A DNA stretch of 26,755 nt. It comes from Paramacrobiotus richtersi (lineage: Eukaryota; Tardigrada; Eutardigrada; Parachela; Macrobiotidae). Under the pieces are notes generated by a model. It saw only the letters and a program-made list of their open reading frames with translations, ran no database searches and was not told the origin of the DNA. Where the stretch lies: NCBI GenBank assembly GCA_034698045.1, contig JAQGAU010000519.1:1-26755 (forward strand). The letters run 5' to 3'. Made by a program: the position numbers and the translations under genes. Of the stretch, positions 18,707 through 26,755 are shown in pieces (the stretch's first letter is position 1; every line of letters starts with the position of its first letter).

Positions 18707-21080
18707 CCCGGAACCAGCAAGAGGCTTCGCAGAGCCAATAAATATGCAATGTTGGTTTCCGGAAGTGGATGCGGAAAGAGTACCTTCGGCAAAGATGGTA
18801 CAAGTCTTGAACAGGTCCTCAAAAAATTCAGGACATATAACTTGCGCACTTTATGGAGTTATAACTGACAAGCTATTATGGCGTACGCACGTGATGCTAC
18901 TACAAAAAACAGACTGATGATGATTACATCAATTATGCCAAATTTCTTAAAATGCACTTTACGGGATATGGCATGGTGTGCGGTCTCCAAATGGATTATG
19001 ACGTCGCGGTCTCGGATGACATTATTTTAGCTTGGCGAGTTTTAGTCAGAAGGACGAAATTTAGCTTGTTAATAGAAAACATATGAATATGAGGAGCGTG
19101 GGCCGTTGGAACGCGTAATACAACGTCGGTTGACCTCACGTTAATCGTGGCAACACTATAACAGTATCAATCACCGCATAGTCCGCTAGCGGGATCAAAG
19201 TTTTGAACCTTTGCAGACACATCACTCGAACAGATACTCGTAGGAATAGGTAAAGCTCTACCAATCCGTATTTGACATGGTGACTATTTTTGCGCACAAA
19301 GCCATCATCGCACATTATTTATTGCTAAATACCGCAATAACGGCAAAGACCGTAATGGACGATTCAATAATTCTGCGATGCAGAATTATGACCGGCAAAG
19401 ATAAGCACAAATCCAAATTCTCTGTGCTATGGACCAATCTTTCCAAAAAATGCTTCTCTGCGACCGATCAGGTAACAATATCCACCAAACGTATGTTTTC
19501 TGTATAAATCACCATTCCTGTCGAAATAGCAAGCATGTACAAGGAGCTGTGTGACCTTTCCAAGTAATGTAGCGTGTTTCAACGCCGTTAACGATATTTT
19601 TACAAATAGATTAGCAAATAGATTACAGAGCCAATAAATGAAATATAGTCATGCGTTTATCCCACCTACCGGAAGCGGCGTAATTTGAATGAAGCTGCTA
19701 TATGTAACATTTTGCTGACCTTTGCAGAAGACATTCGCGAATAAGTACGGACATTATCAACCTGTCAACATGTCGTGTCATTGTCAACCTGTCGTTTAGA
19801 GTAACAATGACGAATAGAGCTAAAGCGCAGAAGCAGGTTGTCACATAAAATACTGGAAGTTCGTGGTAAACGAACTCTGGTGCAATTACCATGATGGGAT
19901 TGGTCGATCAGAAATTGTTGAGATAAAGAACATCTCCTTAGCATTTCTCAATTGCATCATTATACAAACTCATTACGAAATAAACTATGGCGGCATAACG
20001 TTGAATGACATGTTAGCTAACGACTGGTTGCGACAGTGACTATTTCAGTCTATTTGTACCGAGATTGGCAAAGAAAACTTTGGCAAGGGAGTGAGAAGTT
20101 AAACTGTGGTTGCCTGGCGATACAGCTTAAGCTGGTTGCGGGGATTCGGGAGTTTCCTGCCAGTTGTAGTTCGATTGTTTGCTGTTACAGTAACCAGTTC
20201 TGGCTACTGTGTTTGGCGCCTAAATTCATCGTTCCTTTATGCGTACTGGGAATGCGAATGCCGTTAAATTTATAATGTCGTAGACCTCATAGCCAATGGC
20301 CGGGAGGTGCCAAGGAATAAGTTTATAGTTTTACGATGTACTCATATAAGTTACGTAAAGGTGATGCACATGCAGTAACGCTGCGTCTTTAGGAGTACTA
20401 CAATATGCCAGACAACACAGTCAGTGTCACGATCGCGTATTTATGCAATGTACAGTGCGTTAGCTTGGTAGCAACAACCGTATTAAATTAGTGATACGAG
20501 GCACGATAAAAACGTTTTTGTATGACCGTTCTTCTCTGTACAGGAGCATGCGGTGGGCCGATATATGAATATGAATATGAAAATGAAAATGTGTCATATC
20601 TTTAAAAGTGCTGACGCATGTAATGGTTTGTTAGCGTTCCGTTTCATAAAATTCATAACGATGATTCACAGGACTATGCGGAAAGAGCGGTTGGCTAGAA
20701 AGAGAACATCTGAAATGTACAGAGCCGGAGGAAGACGAACGAAACGCTCATTCAGGCACAGTTTGCTTTCCAGTTCTTGGATATGTAAGGAATTACTCGT
20801 GTCGTATTAACCGGATAAACACAAGAAACATGTTATTCGATTGAACGAATTCCGGAAACTATAATAAATAAGAACCCCCGCGGCATACATCAGGCGTTAA
20901 TGTAAGTTCCAAGCTACTGGATTGTTACTCTTACCGTACTTTATGCGAAAACTACCAGTCTAGTTGCTGAAACTGGAGATTGTCACCCAGCTGCAATGAC
21001 ATTTGATTACGGGCTTTCTTATGTGAACCTATAGTGTTTGTTGCTATCCATCTGGATCTGGTAAACTTAGAATACTACCT
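18707..21080 (+). pseudogene. Decayed full-length ABCB (P-glycoprotein-type) transporter copy
   Basis: Collinear remains in several frames. NBD1: KYAMLVSGSGCGKST, a complete Walker A at 18761-18784, in a frame stopped at 18866. Then 18895-19086 gives NYAKFL-x5-TGYGMVCG, like the ANAHDFI-x5-GY-x2-MVGE stretch, followed by RVLVRRTKFSLLIEN where ARAL-(V/I)-x3-P-x-ILLLDEA is expected. The LSGGQ signature reads MDYDV and the Walker B Asp is lost. 19109-19144 gives ERVIQRRLT (compare EKVVQEALD) and 19138-19161 gives TLIVATL, near the H-loop. TMD2: 20036-20275 resembles the N-x2-GALTTRLA region and the following membrane helices. NBD2: PSGSGK at 21048-21065, then divergence. Spacing between the two Walker motifs (2.29 kb) suits a full transporter. 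Stops, frameshifts and lost residues show it cannot work. Confidence 0.72.
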
Positions 21081-21123
21081 TAAACCACGTAGCATCAACC
21101 GCTAGTGAAGTGCTTCAATAACA

Positions 21124-22329
21124 ATGAGATTCAACCAACAGAACAGATACCTTATTCTTTGCCTGGCCATAGAAATATGCCCTTGTTTCGCTAATTTGAC
21201 GGATGTCGTATTGTTTGAAGTGGTCCACGGGACGAAAAACTCATCCGATTTTCGTATCGACAGCGCAATTTTAGATATGGGAGAAAGGGATCTGCGAGCA
21301 ACATACGGCTCAATCTTCAATATAAGCAGAGTGCGGCTGTACAACAATAGTAGAATGGCATGTCTTAATCCATACGTAGCAAAGAATACGACGTGGTTCC
21401 GGGTGACTGAAGCTTACCGCCATCGAATCGAAGGAAGGCCAGTCGTGGGAATTTTCAACGGAAGTACGTATCTGATCCATACACATATGATCGTAATTCA
21501 TAGAGCGATTTTGATTACTGATTCTCTGAAATAATTACGCATATTTGCGCAGTAGTACCTGTCCTGTTGGCTGTCATTGCAGCCAATAAGAAGACTTAGA
21601 AGACCAGACGGTTTCGTACACCGGGTGACTTTTATCTGTATGACGCGCCCTGTGAAGATAGAGTCTACGATAGGGCATTACACGAATGGATATGTATATA
21701 ACCTGATATTTTAGGACGACTACTATTCACATTAACCTTTTATTTGCAGATTGCATTTACTCTGAGCCACTCGCAGATCTAGCGGCAGGTGAGTAAAGCA
21801 ATAATTTTAAGTGGCAAAAAGGGTCATTTCTGCCACTTATGCTGTATGCAGAAGCATATCTCGGGTGGGCAACCGCCCGGGCTGCGCAGACGGATCACTG
21901 TGCAACGGATTTGCGGTTCTTGCATACGGCAGCCGCAAAAATGTTTTACAAACTATTAACATCGTGTGTTATATAACTCGAAGTGAAGGTGTCACGTGAA
22001 AGCAGCTTGTGCAACCAGAAACGTAATTATTGCAAAGTATTTTGAATTGTCCTTATCTGCCCCACGTTTGTACAACGGCTCTAATGCGCCCCACCCAGCG
22101 TCTAGTCCCCTCCCCCAAAGGTTTTGGCAATAGCGAAAGGTTAAAAAGCGCGATTCTCGCGTACTGACGGAACTGCCGTTCGCCGAGTTAGCAGGATCTT
22201 AATCAGGCTGATTTGACGAGAATCACATTAGTGGTTCAACAGAGACCCATATGGTTTATGGTTCCCAATACCAAAATTGGAGCAAATTAATATTGGCTTT
22301 GCAGAACGGAACACGCCATTGTTTATGCC
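21124..22329 (+). other. Receptor gene exons 1-3 with two micro-exons
   Basis: Exon 1 (340 nt, ATG in ACAATG context) ends in phase 1 at GGAA|GTACGT. Exon 2 (39 nt, 21750-21788) lies between TTTATTTGCAG and GTGAGT and encodes CIYSEPLADLAA, the counterpart of the conserved Cys-containing loop after FGP. Exon 3 (25 nt, 22305-22329) lies between GGCTTTGCAG and GTAAGT and encodes RNTPLFM, matching WNVPLL in NPRs. Phases run 1-1-2 and each junction codon is completed properly. Confidence 0.8.
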
Positions 22330-25300
22330 GTAAGTTCCCATTTCAAACTGCATCCGGATATGCTGCAACAACTTATTCGGTATATCTTTAGCCATAACGT
22401 AATGCTGGACTCCGCTGACCGAGCGAAACGACATCCTACCCTAACCCTCATGACTGAATACGAACTAGATTTCACTCTACTTCGCAAAGTGTTGGCGTGT
22501 TATGGCCACGTTAAAGTGGGCATTCTTTGTGACAATACAGGCGACTGGCGGGACTTTCACCAGAATGTATGCGCTTTTCTCCGTCATGCCGTGAATTTCG
22601 ACTTCGATGACAGGATTCAGAAGACCGTGTTTGATATCAACAGCAGCGACCTACACAATGTCACGTACAACCTCGGTGAAATCAACTCTTCTACACGAGG
22701 TACGCATCAAACTGCCGAAAATTACTGACAGTTAATAATGTGTGAGTTTCGGGGAGGAAGGGAGGGAAAGTATTGCCTATTCAGTTTTATAGAAATATCT
22801 TTAGATACTCGACGAACGATGGTTCGTGCAAGTCAGTTGGTTATGTCTTGAAAGTGCAAGCTCTTAATCATGCCGCTTAAATCTTTCAGCTATCCTCATT
22901 CTTGCCCCTGGCGACCGCGTGCGACGAATTATGGTACAGTGAAACTAATGTGGCTCACCTGAGTCACCTCATTGTTTCGACCTGTAGGCCTAGATGTAAA
23001 ACTAAGAGATATCATTCCAGCTGGCAGCATTTGACAACAACATGACCGGCGGAGATTACGTAAGATCCATCCACTTTTCTGGACATAGTACGTGCACGTG
23101 GTGGTTGCTCAACCTGAAATGTGTAGGTTTATTTCGCCCACGAGCCGTTCTCAAGCCCATTAGATTTCGGTAGCATCTCATGGAGTACTGGCAACCTTGA
23201 TGGGCGTGACGAGGTAAGGTTTATCAGTTCAACAGCACTGAAACCAAGAACTAAGTGCTACCAGCCAGTAAACTGCACCTGGACAGTGTCACAGTGGTTG
23301 GTTCATTATAGGGATTATTCGGCAGATCATGTTGATTACTCGAAAGTTCGATTATCCCTGTATGTGACGCCAGCGTGCCTTGCTCGGCCACAGTGAAACA
23401 ATCGAAATAATCTGGAATTCCCAGTAATCAGCATAATCGGCACTCGCTCGCGAGCTAGTATTCGATTTTGACCGAACTGACTTAAACGCTTCGAATATTA
23501 CTTAACCCACGGTTTTACAACAGTTCGACATTTTCTGAAGCACCCAACACCTTTTTGAATTCTCGTGATTTTTTTGTGGCTGGCCGAGTTTGGTCCACCA
23601 TTCAAATAGTCAACATAATCCGTTTCAGAATAATCTTATCATGGAAGTACCATTATGAGAGCAGGGTACACATCAGTAGTCTGGATATGGTACCCTCGAT
23701 ATCGGCACGAGCTTCTGGTAGCTTGTTTAGCCTTTAGGCAACTAATAGTCCAATTGCGGCATGACCTGGATGATCACTAAAACAGAATAGTAGATGTCAG
23801 CCTGACTGAATGTCAGGGAGCGAAGTTTCCGGGTTGCGTGTATGCAAGTTCATCGTGCCTGAATGTGCATTTGCTGTGCACTAAAATCGGGCACATTGGA
23901 GATTCTAAACAAATACGCTAATGCTTCCAAGCGAGACTCGATTTTCATGGAATGTTAACTCAATGTTTACATTTGACTCAACAAAACTCTGACGTTGATT
24001 GATTAGGATGCGCGCACCGCATACCGCTCACTCTTCACTCTGTCCTTTGATGATGAGTCCGAGCACACCCAGAAGTACAAGAACTTTACTAATGAAGTGA
24101 AACGACTTGCCAACGAAACCTACGGTTACACGTACCCCCCTGGAAAAAACGTAGGTACCATAATACGGGCATTTGCCGAATAAAGTGATAATACAGGTGC
24201 ATCTTAATAATTCATTGATAGGATGCTGCAAGTCGTGCAACCCTACAAGTACAGTACGTGTGCGTTGAAAACACGTTTCATTGGGGTGTGAGAAATCTGT
24301 TATGAGTACATTTGTTAGAGCGGAATAACAAATGGTGTCTTCCAAGCACGAGATGGCAGCTGGGAATACTTACTTACTTACTAATATGCTGTCATAGGTC
24401 TGCGCATCGCCTAATACATGCCTGTTATAGTGTCGTCTTTTTGATGTTTCGCAGTCAGCTTAGCAGAATTATGTGTTTGCTTCTTCCAGGTTAACCCGCT
24501 GAAGGTATCGATGTACTATGCACTAATGATTTTTGGACAGGTACTAGTATGTTTATTATACAGTATCTGATTCTCATGTCTTCATTGATATTCTTAGACA
24601 CCTGTATGCGCTCTTCTCTCCTTTTTTTAGGTGTTAAACGAAACGGTAACAAGTGGCGGAAATCTTACGGATGGAGCCTCACTGACCAACCTGCTGCGGA
24701 ATCGAACTTTCACTATGCTAGGGAAGCAGATCGTTATCAATGAAAAGGCAAACCGCGAGATGGACTGGCGGCTCAATCAAATGGATGCGGGAACTGGCAT
24801 TTTTCTGGTATGTAAATGGACCAGATCCAGGATCGATTTTTATAATTTTACTAATATCTAGACAGCGATACAGACCATGGATGAACTTATCGCGATATTT
24901 GCTTTCAGCCTGTCGTAAAGCTGGCTCGTGGGCAAAAGAACCTTCAGCTTGTTTATGATCCAGTCAACAAGAGGAACCGCGCAAACAGTTACAGTCCGCT
25001 ATCCAAAGAGCAAAACTGTACCCTGGTACATGCTTGACAATTGACAATGGAAGGCAGGCAAGCTGAACTTTGTTGAATCAGCACCAAGTTGGCAACTATG
25101 GCACCAGAGCTTAACTATAAATATGTGAAATGTTGTAATGTCGCAAATGTCCTGAGATATACCTTTCTGTAAACACGTTTTAACCGCTTCGATATAACTT
25201 TCTTTAAAAGTCCTTTTCCTAAACGTTTGAAAAAACAATGTCATACTGATTACTGAAATAGTGTTTCACGAAGGTACTGTCAGCCTGTCAGGAGAACCTC

Positions 25301-25773
25301 TGCTGCCTCCTATAAAGGAGTACACAAGTGTAACGGAGCGTCTGGCTAAGCTGTGGCACCGTTATGCGGCCGTTTAAATAGAACAAGAAGTGAACTGCTG
25401 AACTTTCTGCAAAACAGAACCTGTGTCGATGCTGTACATCATTATGAATGATTTTATGATCGGAAAAATATTCGATATTTGTTTGTGAGTGGAAAATGAC
25501 ACGTACCCTGCTAGGGATTTGCGTAAGCAGGAAATCCTCTCCTTGTCAGTTTTGAGACTGATGGTTTAATGTCTTCCTGCAAAGGAGCATATGTAGCTCC
25601 CTCACGAAGATAGACGAAGATCGAAGACAGTAACGAATAACTCCTCACGCAACGAAGTATCACAAGAGTGCCTTCATTTTCCAAACCAAATTCGCGAGCA
25701 ATATTTCCAGCTGTTGATTCTCATTCTTATAGTATTCTCTGGCGCATTTCAAATAAGGAAATCATTTATATAG
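21124..25773 (+). CDS. Natriuretic-peptide-receptor / receptor guanylate cyclase ectodomain gene, multi-exon, apparently short-tailed
   Basis: At least eleven exons join without breaking frame: 21124-21463, 21750-21788, 22305-22329, 22392-22699, 22890-22933, 23021-23087, 23164-23213, 24007-24150, 24490-24540, 24631-24807, 24909-about 25025, and probably 25711-25773. The product starts with a signal peptide (YLILCLAIEICPCFA), followed by an ANF-receptor fold ligand-binding ectodomain: RPVVGIFNGNCIYSEPLADL, RNTPLF, RHPTLTLM, YGHVKVGILCDNTGDW, ILILAPGDRVRRIM, LAAFDNNMTGGDYV, AYRSLFTLS, KNFTNEVKRLA, LTDGASLTNLLRNRTF, MDWRLNQMDAGTGIF. N-x-S/T sites are frequent, as in extracellular proteins. In the family this domain binds peptide hormones and drives cGMP synthesis. 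Here no kinase-homology or cyclase region is found: either a transmembrane exon with a five-residue tail follows (NPR-C-like), or exon 11 reads to TGA at 25037 and the product is secreted. Confidence 0.85.
22392..23213 (+). other. Receptor gene exons 4-7
   Basis: Exon 4 (308 nt) follows a 62-nt intron ending ATCTTTAG and carries the first and second ligand-binding subdomain core. Exon 5 (44 nt, 22890-22933) starts after AATCTTTCAG and encodes AILILAPGDRVRRIM. Exon 6 (67 nt, 23021-23087) encodes LAAFDNNMTGGDYVRSI and ends at GTACGT. Exon 7 (50 nt, 23164-23213) ends in phase 0 at GAG|GTAAGG. Order and peptide content follow receptor guanylate cyclases without gaps. Confidence 0.8.
24007..25037 (+). 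other. Receptor gene exons 8-11
   Basis: Exon 8 (144 nt) begins DARTAYRSLF after a 793-nt intron. Exon 9 (51 nt, 24490-24540) encodes VNPLKVSMYYALMIFGQ. Exon 10 (177 nt) follows the very strong acceptor CTCCTTTTTTTAG and ends CTG|GTATGT. Exon 11 starts at 24909 after TTGCTTTCAG with PVVKLARGQ. All are phase 0. Exon 11 either ends near 25025 at a weak donor GTACAT or reads on to TGA at 25035-25037. Confidence 0.75.
25711..25773 (+). other. Probable transmembrane exon of the receptor, with immediate stop
   Basis: The acceptor GCAATATTTCCAG ends at 25710. The phase-0 frame reads LLILILIVFSGAF then QIRKSFI and TAG (25771-25773). Joined to exon 11 at 25025 in phase 0, the hydrophobic stretch becomes about 15 residues, followed by basic residues as a stop-transfer signal. 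No GT donor precedes the stop after the membrane stretch except one that would cut it. Further short exons between 25038 and 25710 cannot be excluded. Confidence 0.5.
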
Positions 25774-26107
25774 GCGCCCCACACCTCGCTTACTACAGGC
25801 ACCCAGCCGCCGCACCCTTTTCAATCAGCTAATTGGAAATACCTCTGTTGCGTGTTTTTCAGGCACTCCTTATAAGAATTTGTTATGGTATACTTTTTTG
25901 AAGCGGAGCCCTTGTGCCCTAGATATGCAACAACTGGTTTTGACCTTCGGTAGAAAATGAGACCCTTTGTTTTCACCGAGATTGTACTTGTACTTCATAC
26001 GTAAATGGGTGTGCGCGAACTACATTGGTAATTGGAAAAGAGCGTGCTCGTACCCACCGATCGACCGAGGAGCGGTGGAGCGGTCGACCAAAAAATCTTT
26101 GCCTTAA
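25774..26107. other. No supported gene
   Basis: Downstream flank of the receptor gene. No coding frame or AATAAA signal was recognised here. Confidence 0.3.
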
Positions 26108-26443
26108 CGAAAACGTGAGCGAGGAGGCAGAACTGCAAAAGAAATCGCAGATTACGTCCGTGCCAAATATCCAAACAAACCGGGCGGAATCCAGCTAACG
26201 AGTTTACCGAAGCAACGGGTACTGTTATACCGCTACGGTGGACAGCCAGCGCGTTGCAATTCGTTGGACGGTGGCAGATCAGTTGAATCATTCCATAACC
26301 CCATAAAATACCTGCCTTGCCGAATACCTGCCTTGCCGTTAGAATACAAGCAAGTTTGGCCGTTTTTGAAGCGTCATATATTTTCTGATCTATCTCTTTT
26401 CTTTGCAGCAATGAACGCAAAGTTGTTACAGAACGACTTGTAA
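26108..26443 (+). CDS. Start-less 111-codon open frame, unknown
   Basis: Open directly after TAA at 26105-26107 and up to TAA at 26441. It begins REREGG-like basic sequence, then RTAKEIADYVRAKYPNKPGG, QLTSLPKQRVLLYRYGGQP and PALPLEYKQVWPFLKRH. The composition is protein-like, but no ATG lies in the first 95 codons, so it would have to be an internal or terminal exon. An acceptor-like TTTTCTTTGCAG (ends at 26408) falls inside it. A second plus frame over 26041-26195 and a 141-codon minus frame (25995-26420) overlap it, so the true coding frame is uncertain. Family not recognised. Confidence 0.3.
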   Translation, partial: RKRERGGRTAKEIADYVRAKYPNKPGGIQLTSLPKQRVLLYRYGGQPARCNSLDGGRSVESFHNPIKYLPCRIPALPLEYKQVWPFLKRHIFSDLSLFFAAMNAKLLQNDL

Positions 26444-26465
26444 TGTCGCGGCAGCAAGGACGAAG

Positions 26466-26684
26466 ATGTATTTTGAAGATTACTGTCTTGGTGCCTCATT
26501 TGTGGTAATCAATGTACATACCGTTAGCGTTACCGAAAGGTCTACGCGATTTTTTCACTTTATCAGTAACACCGAAATGTTTTATCGCAGCTGCTACATG
26601 GAGTACCTAAAAGCAAAGCCATGCAACGACGGCAGTAATACAGTATGTTGTTGCAAAGTTACGAAGCGGTGGATGCGCTTATGA
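26466..26684 (+). CDS. 72-residue frame, faintly MaoC-dehydratase-like
   Basis: ATG at 26466, TGA-type end at 26684. The beginning YFEDYCLGASF, followed by HTVSVTE, recalls the start of MaoC-type hydratases (Y-x-E-D-x-x-x-G-x-x-F, then TVTE). The catalytic Asp/His segment (GD-x-NP-x-H) is not visible; the matching place reads FISNTEMFYRS. It could be a decayed copy, or chance. The remainder is Cys-rich at the end and unrecognised. The window ends 71 bases later. Confidence 0.22.
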   Translation: MYFEDYCLGASFVVINVHTVSVTERSTRFFHFISNTEMFYRSCYMEYLKAKPCNDGSNTVCCCKVTKRWMRL

Positions 26685-26755
26685 TGAAACGGTATATCGC
26701 GGAAAACAGAAAGACTAAGTTATTAGACAGACAGCATTGCCTGCGTACGACGTGT

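Noticed and set aside
20553-20810. 85-codon plus frame starting with ATGAAT-type hexamer repeats
   Set aside because: The start is a microsatellite-like tract and the rest lacks motifs; it lies within the decayed transporter region.
22360-22391. Extension of receptor exon 4 upstream to 22360 in the same frame
   Set aside because: The frame is open but is the 62-nt intron between exons 3 and 4; the spliced version gives a better family match and correct phase.
23326-23359. A 34-nt candidate exon (IMLITRKFDYP) in the receptor gene, with acceptor GGCAG and donor GTATGT
   Set aside because: Exon 7 joins exon 8 at 24007 in phase 0 and the peptide across that joint (GRDE-DARTAYRSLF) matches the family without needing it; including it would also break the phase.

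Overview
The window looks like nuclear DNA of an animal, most likely an invertebrate. Long bacterial-style genes are absent. Open frames are short and end at canonical splice sites (acceptors such as TTTCAG or TTTTAG, donors such as GTAAGT, GTATGT or GTAAGG), and successive exons match in splice phase. The proteins I recognise (BIR, PC4, JNK-type kinase, calcineurin, P-glycoprotein-type ABC transporter, natriuretic-peptide-receptor ectodomain) are animal families. I cannot name the species. All names come from motif reading, without database searches.

Layout. 1-319 (minus): start of a BIR-domain, IAP-like gene running off the left edge. 320-698: shared upstream region with a hairpin, a direct repeat and a palindrome. 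699-1705 (plus): two-exon gene with two tandem PC4-like domains. 2101-2830: about four and a half copies of a 161-bp tandem repeat, followed at 2869-2961 by a tRNA-like Pol III element with its T-run. 3.9-5.1 kb (minus): C/H-rich and Ser-rich exon candidates of unknown function. 5.78-6.44 kb (minus): decayed JNK kinase copy that still has an intron. 6.9-8.8 kb (minus): two unknown exon candidates. 9.0-9.4 kb (minus): fragment of a calcineurin A-like phosphatase without its catalytic motif. 10.9-11.5 kb (minus): coherent two-exon orphan gene of 100 residues. 12.1-14.3 kb (plus): a 199-codon frame, then coding-like, stop-ridden degenerate tandem repeats. 14.3-18.7 kb: few supportable features.

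18.7-21.1 kb (plus) is a decayed ABCB-type transporter: first nucleotide-binding domain, second transmembrane domain, then the second Walker A motif, in the right order. It ends about 45 bases before 21124-25773 (plus), the best-supported gene here. That gene encodes a natriuretic-peptide-receptor / receptor-guanylate-cyclase ectodomain in at least eleven phase-consistent exons, some as short as 25, 39 and 44 nt, probably followed by a transmembrane exon that stops after a very short tail. If correct, the receptor has no kinase-homology or cyclase part, like clearance-type (NPR-C) receptors.

The region therefore mixes a few sound genes (PC4-like, BIR-like, two-exon orphan, receptor) with decaying copies of conserved signalling and transport genes. 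No operon-like logic links the genes.
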